Assembly (NCBI GenBank): GCA_022793565.1
Contig: JAAWDC010000113.1
Location: forward strand, 1 to 7,678
Direction of reading: 5' to 3'
Origin: Bacilli bacterium
Lineage (GTDB): Bacteria; Bacillota_I; Bacilli_A; RF39; UBA660
Length of the DNA: 7,678 nucleotides
Of this stretch, positions 1 through 6,435 are shown piece by piece (position 1 is the stretch's first letter; each line of letters begins with the position of its first letter). Below the pieces are notes generated by a model. That model was not told where the DNA came from, did no database searches, and was given only the letters and a program-made list of their open reading frames with translations. The translations under genes were made by a program, and so were the position numbers.

Positions 1-25
1 ACGGAGGGACTGCTGCTGCTGACCA

Positions 26-484
26 ATGAGGGGGGCCTGGTTCTATGCCCCGATCTTTCTAATGATAGGGTATATAGTTTCAAACAGAAAAAGAAAAGAA
101 ATAAAAAGAAATAGTTTTTATTTCCTTGGGTTTTGGATAATGATGGGAATAGAGGGGATGGTACTATACCATTTTTCTATGCCAAAGCATACCAGTATGT
201 ACTTGTTTTTAATTCCAGCGGCTTATTTCCTATTTTCATGGATGATGAGTAACAACGAAAAAAGAGAAAATATAAAAATTAGAAACTGGGCTACATGGCT
301 TTACATTTTACACCCATTTTCAATTGTAGTACTTCGTCTAATTGCCAAAATTACTAAACTGGAAAGTTGGTTAATCCAGCCCCACTTAATCAATTATATT
401 CTAGTAATTCTAATTACACTTAGTACCATTTATATATTTGAAAAAGGAATGGAGAAGATATATCATGACAAGAAAAATACCTAA
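26..484 (+). CDS. Membrane half of VanT-type racemase (acyltransferase-3-like), 5' partial, probable frameshift
   Basis: About five hydrophobic segments are visible: WFYAPIFLMIGYIV, a Phe/Met-rich segment at about residues 30-50, MYLFLIPAAYFLFSW, a segment with the LYILHPF motif at about 92-106, and a final LINYILVILITL segment. This matches the last half of the ten-or-so-helix acyltransferase-3 domain that forms the N-terminal membrane part of VanT serine racemases, thought to help serine uptake. The ATG at 26 is unlikely to be the true start. It has no well-spaced ribosome binding site and falls inside a transmembrane segment, so the gene should begin upstream of the window. The same frame has a TGA at 20-22, while frame 1 is open from base 1. 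Removing one G from the run at 30-35 joins the two frames. The gene ends inside the racemase gene (20-nt overlap). Family is fairly sure; integrity is doubtful. Confidence 0.7.
   Translation: MRGAWFYAPIFLMIGYIVSNRKRKEIKRNSFYFLGFWIMMGIEGMVLYHFSMPKHTSMYLFLIPAAYFLFSWMMSNNEKRENIKIRNWATWLYILHPFSIVVLRLIAKITKLESWLIQPHLINYILVILITLSTIYIFEKGMEKIYHDKKNT
451..457 (+). promoter_or_regulatory. Ribosome binding site of the racemase gene
   Basis: GGAGAAG lies 7 nt before the ATG at 465 and within the end of the membrane-half gene. It decides the racemase start: a TTG at 438 is in frame but lacks a comparable site. It also argues that the racemase is really translated as a separate protein rather than being a broken part of a fusion. 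Confidence 0.75.
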
Positions 485-1616
485 AGATCTAATTTTAGAA
501 AGAGCTTGGATAGAGATTAACCTAGATTATCTAAAACATAATATTGAAGAAATAAAGAAACTTTGTCCTAATAATAAAATTATGGCTATTGTAAAAGCAA
601 ACGCCTATGGACATGGAGGAGTAGAGGTTGCTAAAAAATTAAGTGATATTGGAATTACTGATTTTGCAGTTGCTACTTTATCAGAAGGAATTGAGCTTAG
701 AGAAAATGGGATTTCTGGAAACATATTGATTCTTGGCTACACAGGAATCAACCAACTACATTATGTAATAGAATATGATTTAATCCAAACAATAGTTGAT
801 TATGACTATGCAAAACAGATTTCAAGATTAGTGCTTCCCCAAAAAATAAAGGCACATATCAAGGTAAACACAGGTATGAATAGAATAGGATTTGATTTTA
901 AAAATATAGAATCAATTAAAGAAGTATATCATCAATCTAACATAGAAGTTCTAGGAATTTTTACTCACTTTTGCGCAGCCGATAGCCCTACCACAGAAGA
1001 TGTACAATTTAGTTATGATCAGATAGAAAAATTTGATCAAGTGATCCGCGAATTAAAATCTTCTAAAATTAATGTTGGAAAGACTCACATGCAAAGTAGT
1101 TATGGCATTTTAAATTATCCAGAACTAGAATATGATCTTATTAGACCTGGAATCATTATGTATGGAATACATAGTGAAAAGGGGATAATAACGAGAAAAA
1201 ATCTTAATTTAAAACCAGTATTGTCCTTAAAAGCTAGAATTACTACGATAAAAGAGTTAGAAGAAAATGACTATGTAAGTTATGGAAGAACATATCAGGC
1301 AAAAAGTAAGAAAAAAATCGCTTCTGTTTCTATTGGATATGCGGATGGATATCCAAGAAATCTATCTGGAAGTGGTATGAAGGTCCTAATTGGAGAGAAG
1401 TATGCTCCGATTATCGGTAGAATCTGTATGGATCAACTGATGATTGATATATCTGAAATTGATACTGTTCAGCCGGGAGATATTGTTACTTTGCTTGGAC
1501 AAGAGAAAGAGATTAGTGCGGAGGAAATTGCGACTCGATCAGGGACGATTACAAATGAATTGGTAAGTCGTCTTGGATCTAGACTAGAGTACGTTTTTAT
1601 TGATTCAAAAAGTTAA
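465..1616 (+). CDS. vanT: PLP-dependent serine/alanine racemase, VanT catalytic-subunit type
   Basis: A complete 383-residue alanine-racemase-fold protein that interconverts L- and D-alanine or L- and D-serine in the cytoplasm, supplying D-amino acids for peptidoglycan precursors. The N-terminal barrel has the PLP motif MAIVKANAYGHG, with the Schiff-base lysine at K44 and Y48 close by. The C-terminal beta domain carries VSYGRTY, with the second catalytic base Y273, then IGYADGYPR and GRICMDQ. Near the end, NELVSRLGSRLE is VanT-like, and S372 appears to sit where alanine racemases have the substrate-pocket Tyr (Tyr354 of the Geobacillus enzyme) and VanT has Asn. That suggests serine is accepted, although the alignment was made by eye. 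The gene overlaps the membrane-half gene by 20 nt and is preceded by GGAGAAG, so coupled translation is likely. Racemase family is near certain; serine preference is inferred, and ordinary Alr is the alternative. Confidence 0.9.
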   Translation: MTRKIPKDLILERAWIEINLDYLKHNIEEIKKLCPNNKIMAIVKANAYGHGGVEVAKKLSDIGITDFAVATLSEGIELRENGISGNILILGYTGINQLHYVIEYDLIQTIVDYDYAKQISRLVLPQKIKAHIKVNTGMNRIGFDFKNIESIKEVYHQSNIEVLGIFTHFCAADSPTTEDVQFSYDQIEKFDQVIRELKSSKINVGKTHMQSSYGILNYPELEYDLIRPGIIMYGIHSEKGIITRKNLNLKPVLSLKARITTIKELEENDYVSYGRTYQAKSKKKIASVSIGYADGYPRNLSGSGMKVLIGEKYAPIIGRICMDQLMIDISEIDTVQPGDIVTLLGQEKEISAEEIATRSGTITNELVSRLGSRLEYVFIDSKS

Positions 1617-1652
1617 TTTCTTGCGAATTATGTAGTTATTTAGGAAAAAGTG

Positions 1653-1681
1653 TTGTCAAAAAAACTGTTTTATGGTAAGAT
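1653..1681 (+). promoter_or_regulatory. Promoter of tRNA-Glu
   Basis: TTGTCA (-35, 1653-1658), a 17-bp spacer and TAAGAT (-10, 1676-1681), with TGG just before the -10 box giving an extended -10. The predicted transcription start is about 1687-1689, some 24 bases before the mature tRNA end. The match to the sigma-A consensus is good. Confidence 0.75.
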
Positions 1682-1710
1682 TTAAATGTCTTCGATGAGT
1701 GACATTTAAA
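1681..1710. repeat. Perfect 10-bp inverted repeat between tRNA promoter and tRNA
   Basis: TTTAAATGTC (1681-1690) and GACATTTAAA (1701-1710) are exact reverse complements separated by 10 bases. The left arm begins at the last base of the -10 box and the right arm ends one base before the acceptor-stem start. No T-run follows, so it is not an intrinsic terminator. It may be an operator, or a hairpin in transcripts reading through from the racemase gene. Confidence 0.8.
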
Positions 1711-1711
1711 C

Positions 1712-1788
1712 GGTCTGTTGGTGAAGGGGCTTAACACATCACCCTCTCAAGGTGACATTCACGGGTCCGAATCCCGTACAGACTACCA
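1712..1788 (+). tRNA. tRNA-Glu (anticodon CUC), CCA encoded
   Basis: A full cloverleaf is visible. The acceptor stem GGTCTGT (1712-1718) pairs with ACAGACT (1778-1784), ending in the G1-U72 pair common in Firmicutes tRNA-Glu. The D stem is GTG/CAC. The anticodon stem is TCACC/GGTGA, with loop CTCTCAA giving anticodon CTC at 1744-1746, which reads GAG. The T stem is ACGGG/CCCGT. Discriminator A and CCA (1786-1788) are encoded. The T loop reads TCCGAAT instead of the usual TTCGAAT, so the base at position 55, normally pseudouridine, is C. Overall similarity to Bacillus tRNA-Glu is strong, but CUC is the less common glutamate anticodon in AT-rich genomes, so a TTC-anticodon tRNA-Glu is expected elsewhere. 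Confidence 0.92.
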
Positions 1789-1797
1789 TTCGATAAT

Positions 1798-1830
1798 AAA
1801 AATCGTCAAGTATTGACGATTTTTTTATTT
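1798..1830 (+). terminator. Intrinsic terminator of tRNA-Glu
   Basis: ATCGTCAA (1802-1809) and TTGACGAT (1813-1820) form an 8-bp stem with a 3-nt loop, flanked by A on the left and a run of T (from 1820) on the right. Since no terminator is seen between the racemase stop and the tRNA, it probably also ends transcripts coming from the racemase genes. Confidence 0.85.
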
Positions 1831-1867
1831 CCATATAATAGAAGAAAAGTAAAGAGATTTATAAATT

Positions 1868-1895
1868 CAATAAAAAGAGAAGTCTAGAGACTTCT
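1868..1895 (-). terminator. Intrinsic terminator of the minus-strand gene 1967-2545
   Basis: AGAAGTCT (1878-1885) and AGACTTCT (1888-1895) are perfect complements. Read on the minus strand the hairpin is followed by CTTTTTATT, while on the plus strand no T-run follows. It lies about 70 nt after the stop codon of the minus-strand gene. The rest of the 1831-1966 gap is AT-rich and shows only weak short palindromes. Confidence 0.7.
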
Positions 1896-1966
1896 AATTA
1901 GAAAATATTTACTACGGCATTGATTCAATAGAAAATAGTAAAACTATCTATAAATATCCTTAGACA

Positions 1967-2545
1967 TTATCGATTCTTAATGTATTCTTTAATATCAAAG
2001 GCATCAATCTTTTTTTGTTTGCCTAGATCAAAAAAGGGTAAGTAAGTTTGATTATCTTCCATAACTTGAATAATAGAATCAATTTGCTGTACACCTCGTT
2101 CTCTAGCTAATTCACTTGAGTTAGCAGGAATCTTGATGCCAACGAATTGTCTAAGCGGAATAACGCCCTTTGCTTGATACTCATCTTTCCAAGGAGAAAA
2201 ACGAATTGGAAAATCTAAAGTACGAAGCATATGTGTCATAGAGTAAAAAGTAAAATTAGTAATGTAATGGGCTTTTTTTGCATGAGGTACATTTAAAATA
2301 AGGGCAAAACGATTTTTTATAAAATGTAGATAACTGCTATCGTAGATAGAGCATTTTTCATTTTTAGCGAGTGAAATATAATATAAACCGTTAGATGTAT
2401 TTATATTAGAAACGGTAATTTTTTCCTCTGGGGTCATTAGTCTTTTTGATTGAATTTCACCACAATGAATGATTTTACTAAACTTTACTGGAGTAATTGC
2501 ATGATAAAACCACTCTGGACAAATTTCAATATTAGTAATTGCCAT
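1967..2545 (-). CDS. Uncharacterised protein, possible ADP-ribosyltransferase fold
   Basis: A 192-residue soluble protein with no signal peptide or membrane segment. I do not recognise the family with certainty. Three blocks recall ADP-ribosyltransferases of the H-Y-E class (PARP, Tpt1 and DarT relatives): FYHAIT with H15, followed by KIIHCGEIQSKR; GLYYISLAK at 53-61, with Y55 or Y56; and DEYQAKGVIPLRQFVGIKIP, with E122 and Q124 in an E-x-Q arrangement. If that is right, it would transfer ADP-ribose from NAD+ to an unknown target. The start at 2545 is preferred over the in-frame ATG at 2602 because AGAAAGGAGG lies 11 nt before it and the 19 extra residues contain nothing family-like. The gene stands alone, divergent from 2747-3400. 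Existence of the gene is very likely; the fold is a by-eye inference. Confidence 0.85.
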   Translation of the reverse strand: MAITNIEICPEWFYHAITPVKFSKIIHCGEIQSKRLMTPEEKITVSNINTSNGLYYISLAKNEKCSIYDSSYLHFIKNRFALILNVPHAKKAHYITNFTFYSMTHMLRTLDFPIRFSPWKDEYQAKGVIPLRQFVGIKIPANSSELARERGVQQIDSIIQVMEDNQTYLPFFDLGKQKKIDAFDIKEYIKNR

Positions 2546-2556
2546 GTAATGAAATG

Positions 2557-2566
2557 CCTCCTTTCT
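2557..2566 (-). promoter_or_regulatory. Ribosome binding site of gene 1967-2545
   Basis: AGAAAGGAGG on the minus strand, 11 nt before the ATG at 2545. This is slightly long spacing but a near-perfect anti-16S match. It favours this start over the upstream ATG at 2602, which the site itself lies downstream of. Confidence 0.75.
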
Positions 2567-2645
2567 AAAGTATATGAAAATTCCATAATATCCAAAAGTC
2601 AATGATTGAGCAATCTAAGTGAAGGGTATTTCGTATGGTTCTTTT

Positions 2646-2674
2646 ATAATAACATAATCTTGCGTATTTGACAA
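2646..2674 (-). promoter_or_regulatory. Promoter of gene 1967-2545
   Basis: On the minus strand TTGTCA (2674-2669), a 17-bp spacer and TATTAT (2651-2646), with TGT before the -10 box. The predicted start near 2639 gives a leader of about 94 nt, and the ATG at 2602 would then lie within the leader. A weaker alternative is TTGCTC/TATTAT at 2613-2585. Confidence 0.65.
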
Positions 2675-2711
2675 AAATTCTATAATTTAAATAGAAATAT
2701 TCTTAAAATAG

Positions 2712-2720
2712 TGATATAAT
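2712..2720 (+). promoter_or_regulatory. Extended -10 promoter of gene 2747-3400
   Basis: TGATATAAT is a perfect -10 hexamer with an extended TGn element. No good -35 hexamer lies 17 bp upstream (TAGAAA); a TTGACA at 2668-2673 is too far away and overlaps the -35 box of the divergent promoter. The predicted start is about 2727, giving a leader of only about 20 nt. Confidence 0.65.
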
Positions 2721-2746
2721 AAACCATAATTTTTAGGGGGAATTCT

Positions 2747-3400
2747 ATGGAAAAGGATTTATTTTATGAAAATATTAAAAAAGATCCCGAAAAGCGAAAA
2801 GTATTTGAAGATGCTAGAGAAATAGGTTTAATTCAACCTTTTGATCCAGAAGTCTTAACAAGATTAAGAAGAACTTATTATGGAGGGCTATCTGGACTAT
2901 TATACTTATATGCCTTTTCAACAACCTCTGAAACAATAGGTACGAAAATAGAAATCTTAAGCTATGTTTTTGAAGAACAAGAGTATACCATTCTCCATGG
3001 AGATACAGATTCTACAAAAATGATGAGTAACTGTCGAATGTCTGAAAAATTAGATTACAACTCTTGGATAGAAGTAGAGAAGAAAAGAAAGATCTGGGTT
3101 TATGATACATTCTCTATGAGAAAAATAGAAAAGGGAATATATTATCGATTAGAAAGGCCTAAAGTTCATCGAGAAATTCCTAGAAGAGTAATCCAATCGA
3201 TTTCTACTAGAGATGAAAATAATTTTTCCTTATCAGAACTTGATGACTCCCTTTTATTCCTCCCAATAGTTTCTCAAATAGAGAATTCTCTCGAGAAAAA
3301 TCCATATTATAAATTCCTGAAACCTGAATTAGAAAGATATAAAGAAATAGTAAAATACAAAGAAAAAGTTTTAGAATGGAAACAGATCCAAGCACACTAA
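2747..3400 (+). CDS. Uncharacterised protein, transglutaminase/papain-like relative, catalytic His replaced
   Basis: A 217-residue soluble protein without signal peptide or membrane segments, with a charged helical C-terminus (about 190-213). It starts at an ATG 6 nt after AGGGGG. I cannot name the family. The stretch from TILHGDTD (81-88) through NSWIEVE (105-111), WVYDTF (117-122) and YYRLERPKV (132-140) follows the order seen in transglutaminase-like and papain-like bacterial proteins, where HSWVE supplies the catalytic His and YDT the Asp. Here N105 occupies the His position. The segment YYGGLSGLLYLY (44-55), where a catalytic Cys might be expected, has Ser instead. A loss of peptidase activity, or a distant unrelated fold, are both possible. 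It is monocistronic, with its own promoter and terminator, divergent from the ART-like gene and convergent with the LRR operon. The gene itself is well supported; the fold is not. Confidence 0.82.
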   Translation: MEKDLFYENIKKDPEKRKVFEDAREIGLIQPFDPEVLTRLRRTYYGGLSGLLYLYAFSTTSETIGTKIEILSYVFEEQEYTILHGDTDSTKMMSNCRMSEKLDYNSWIEVEKKRKIWVYDTFSMRKIEKGIYYRLERPKVHREIPRRVIQSISTRDENNFSLSELDDSLLFLPIVSQIENSLEKNPYYKFLKPELERYKEIVKYKEKVLEWKQIQAH

Positions 3401-3433
3401 AAAAGATCTAATTTGAAGTTTTAGATCTTTTTT
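3399..3433. terminator. Bidirectional intrinsic terminator between convergent genes
   Basis: AAAAGATCTAA (3401-3411) pairs perfectly with TTAGATCTTTT (3421-3431) around a 9-nt loop, with A and T tracts on both sides. It begins within the stop codon of 2747-3400 and lies just past the stop of the minus-strand gene ending at 3445, so it can serve both. Confidence 0.85.
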
Positions 3434-3444
3434 ATATTTATAAA

Positions 3445-6435
3445 TCAATTCCTAAATAATAAAATTTGTTGTTTAGAGGAATCACCACAATATAATCCTG
3501 TTTTTTGATCCCCAATAAAATAACTATAAGATGAATAATCAGGAGAGGGGAATAATACGTTTTCTTGGTATCCATCTTTCTCAAGATAATCTTTCAACTT
3601 GTTTCGATTTGTTCCAATAGAAATACTTTGAAGTGGCTTTTGAGGATTATTTCGATTATATTCATTGAGAAAAGCATTCATACCACTCATAAAAGCTACA
3701 TAAATTTTTTCATATTGCACTGGATCTTGAATAGATTCACTGACTTCTGCAGTATTAAAAACAGCATTTTGCTCTTCTTTGTTAATCCAAAGCGTCATCT
3801 TAGCAATAATGATACCATTCGAATCTCGTATAACTAAATTTTGACAATTATCTAGAATCATACTAGCCTTCATAATTCCAGCGCCCTGACCTGTAATATG
3901 AGCACAACAATTACAGAATTTACCAAGAATTAAGTTGTCAACGGATTGTTTTGGTAGCCACTCGTAACAAAAGTCTCCACCTATGGCACCCTTTAAATCT
4001 CCCTCTTTAGAGCAATCATAAACAACTTTCCCATCAGAACGTTTAGTCCACTTAGCAAAAATATTCCTTGAAGCTTCATTAGCCTCATTTAAAATATGAA
4101 CTGCTACTTCTAGTACATATTTATTTGAATAATATTTTTTGAGGAGTTGTGCCAGCTCCTTGTTCTCCTCTGTAAAACCAAGAAAACATTGCTTTAAAAG
4201 GTAGTTTTCACATTTTTCAATTGTGACTTTTAAATGTCTCTGACTTCCTTGATCCGATAAAGAACACCGAGAAATATCTAAAAAATTATTATATATGCGA
4301 GAAATGAATCCAGGTATCGAATGTTCTGAAGTAATTAATTTTTTAAAGTTCTCCATAAAGAATAATAGAAACTCCTCATCAATAGTCTCTCTTGGATGAA
4401 GGGATTCAAATACATTATGAATACGATCTCCAACAATTCTATATGGATTAGAACTACCATCTGGTAAAAATTCATTAAATATTTTTTCTGTAATAAAGGT
4501 AGTCATTCTTTGACGTATAATTGGATGATCACTAAATACACCAAGAATACTTCCTAGTTTTAATAAATCATGAATATTAGCTTCATAATCATCATTAGTT
4601 TCTAAAACCATACTATGAATAAGAAAACGCTTTAAGTTTGCATCATAGTATTTTAAAATGAGTTCCTGTTCTTCCGTTGTTAAATGGGAATAAAATTTAG
4701 GGTGGTAAAGAAACCTGTCAAAGCGTTGGTATTTTTCTAAGAGATTGCAATAACCAGTAACTTTATAAACATTTGGAAATTGCCCGCTGGATACTATTTT
4801 TTCATGATTAAAAAAGTCATTGAACTTAAAAAGTTTCTTTAAAGAAGGAGATAAGTTTTGAATAATATTTAAAATTTCTTTTTTTCGAAGGTTACACATA
4901 AGCATTCCATTTAATAAGAATTCATCATTTAAAGAATGAAGGGATATTAATTTTCTAATGGACCTATTTAATTTTTTTTCAGCAAGCTCCCTCACATAAT
5001 CCATATCGGTAAGAAAGGTGTTAAAAGTCTCTATCAGGTTGGGATCAGAAAATACACTTCGAATCAACCGATTATTATCTACATTTATAGATAAAAGATT
5101 ATACAAATAGCAAGTAAAACGCTCTGGGTCATTTTCTAATAAATTAGAATTCTGGGACATATTTCTAATTTCATCCCTCGTAATTTCAATGATGTCAAAG
5201 TCATCAATTTTTACATGATAGGTACCATCTTTCAAAGAAAAAATAGTGATGTTGTTATGTGCTGTAATATCTTCAGAAAAAATCTCCGAATTTCTAGTTT
5301 CTAACATATGAAACATACTAGCTTTGATCTCCCCAAAATCGTTAAAATGTAGTTTGATATTAGGATGAAAAGTATCTGGCTGAATCATCTTTATATTTGC
5401 AGGAATTTTTAAGTCTTTTAATTTTTGGGAAGCTAGAAAGACATGACCACCAATATTCTCTAAAGTGTCAGGAAGGCTGACATGGGTTGCGTTTTCAAAA
5501 ATTATTTGAGTATCATCACTAATTGTAGTAACGCCTTCTTCTATAATAATTCTTTCAAAAGGAAAAGGGGAATGTTGCTCTGATTCAAAAGTATGAAACA
5601 ATAATACTTTTCCATAAGGAGAAAAAGAAAATTGCAATTTTTTTAAATTAGGACAATTCAAAAAGGCGTTTTCCCCAATGCTTTCTATTTCAGAATTAAG
5701 TGATAATTCTGTAAGATATTTAGCTCCTGCAAAAGCATAAGAACCAATATTATAGATTGTTTGATTATAGCCAAGGGGCAAAGGATAAGAGTTCACTTGG
5801 AAGGATTCTCGAGGATTATTTACAGCATATTGAAAAAGGAATCCATCATTTTTTTGAATCAAAGCAATATCATCAAGACTCATATACATTTCATTGTCCG
5901 AATCTACCGTAATTTTAGAAAGAGAAGTCATTAAAGCCAAAGCATCTAATTCAATAGACTCAAGAGTTTTAGGAATATATAATTCTTGAATATTACTACA
6001 TCCAAAAAGGGCTTTAATTCCTAAAGATTCTAGGCTTTTAGAAAGTGAAAAATCTTCAAGTTCAATGCAATTATAAAAAGCAAAGTCGTCAATATAAGTA
6101 ATTTGATCATGTCCATGGAATGCTTTTAAACTAGTACAATCTAAGAAGACTCCATGGGCAATATAACAAAGAGATTCAGGAATGGTAATTTCCTCTAAAG
6201 AGGTACAACCAGAAAAGGCAAAAGAATGAAGACATTTAAGATTCTTTGAAAGAGTTACTCGCTTTAAATTATGACATCCAGAAAAGGCATAGTTTCCAAT
6301 TTCTATGACAGAATCAGGAATTATAACTTCCTCTAACTGAACGAAATTTTGAAATTGCTTTTCATCGATATGAGTTGTTCCCTCAGGAAGTTGTAAAAAC
6401 TTTAATTTTGGATCATAATACATTTCTAACGACAT
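3445..6435 (-). CDS. Large cytosolic BspA-type leucine-rich-repeat protein with CxCCxH C-terminal domain
   Basis: A 996-residue protein. Residues about 15-370 hold BspA/LRR_5-type repeats, clearest in EEVIIPDSVIEIGNYAFSGC (35-54) and EEITIPESLCYIAHGVFLDC (81-100), then again at 226-265 and 320-355. Residues about 425-775 look helical, containing LKYYDANLKRFL, ITEKIF and RIVGDRIHNVF. The C-terminal domain (about 800-996) has CNCCAH (841-846), a Gly-rich ITGQGAGIM, NCQNLVIRD, then alternating strand-like segments and a helix. I do not recognise this domain; a zinc-binding or acetyltransferase-like fold are guesses. There is no signal peptide, membrane segment or sorting motif, which is unusual since BspA repeats are typical of surface proteins. 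The start at 6435 is chosen over the ATG at 6477 because GGGGG lies 8 nt before it. It overlaps the upstream paralogue by 10 nt, implying a coupled operon. It may be a ligand-sensing LRR joined to an effector, but this is inference. Confidence 0.9.
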   Translation of the reverse strand: MSLEMYYDPKLKFLQLPEGTTHIDEKQFQNFVQLEEVIIPDSVIEIGNYAFSGCHNLKRVTLSKNLKCLHSFAFSGCTSLEEITIPESLCYIAHGVFLDCTSLKAFHGHDQITYIDDFAFYNCIELEDFSLSKSLESLGIKALFGCSNIQELYIPKTLESIELDALALMTSLSKITVDSDNEMYMSLDDIALIQKNDGFLFQYAVNNPRESFQVNSYPLPLGYNQTIYNIGSYAFAGAKYLTELSLNSEIESIGENAFLNCPNLKKLQFSFSPYGKVLLFHTFESEQHSPFPFERIIIEEGVTTISDDTQIIFENATHVSLPDTLENIGGHVFLASQKLKDLKIPANIKMIQPDTFHPNIKLHFNDFGEIKASMFHMLETRNSEIFSEDITAHNNITIFSLKDGTYHVKIDDFDIIEITRDEIRNMSQNSNLLENDPERFTCYLYNLLSINVDNNRLIRSVFSDPNLIETFNTFLTDMDYVRELAEKKLNRSIRKLISLHSLNDEFLLNGMLMCNLRKKEILNIIQNLSPSLKKLFKFNDFFNHEKIVSSGQFPNVYKVTGYCNLLEKYQRFDRFLYHPKFYSHLTTEEQELILKYYDANLKRFLIHSMVLETNDDYEANIHDLLKLGSILGVFSDHPIIRQRMTTFITEKIFNEFLPDGSSNPYRIVGDRIHNVFESLHPRETIDEEFLLFFMENFKKLITSEHSIPGFISRIYNNFLDISRCSLSDQGSQRHLKVTIEKCENYLLKQCFLGFTEENKELAQLLKKYYSNKYVLEVAVHILNEANEASRNIFAKWTKRSDGKVVYDCSKEGDLKGAIGGDFCYEWLPKQSVDNLILGKFCNCCAHITGQGAGIMKASMILDNCQNLVIRDSNGIIIAKMTLWINKEEQNAVFNTAEVSESIQDPVQYEKIYVAFMSGMNAFLNEYNRNNPQKPLQSISIGTNRNKLKDYLEKDGYQENVLFPSPDYSSYSYFIGDQKTGLYCGDSSKQQILLFRN

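Noticed and set aside
438..464. TTG start for the racemase giving nine extra residues
   Set aside because: The ATG at 465 has GGAGAAG at 7-nt spacing and gives the usual racemase length.
1908..1942. TTTACTA...TAGTAAA inverted repeat downstream of gene 1967-2545
   Set aside because: The arms are short and AT-rich with a 21-nt loop, expected by chance in this composition.
2546..2602. Upstream ATG adding 19 residues to the ART-like protein
   Set aside because: The ribosome binding site at 2557-2566 lies inside this extension and points to the ATG at 2545.
3207..3395. 62-codon minus-strand frame opposite the end of gene 2747-3400
   Set aside because: It lies wholly antisense to a well-supported gene, lacks a ribosome binding site and has low-complexity hydrophobic content from AT-rich complement.
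3565..3837. 90-codon plus-strand frame within the LRR gene
   Set aside because: It is antisense to the conserved C-terminal domain coding region, which has a clear paralogue, so this frame is a shadow.
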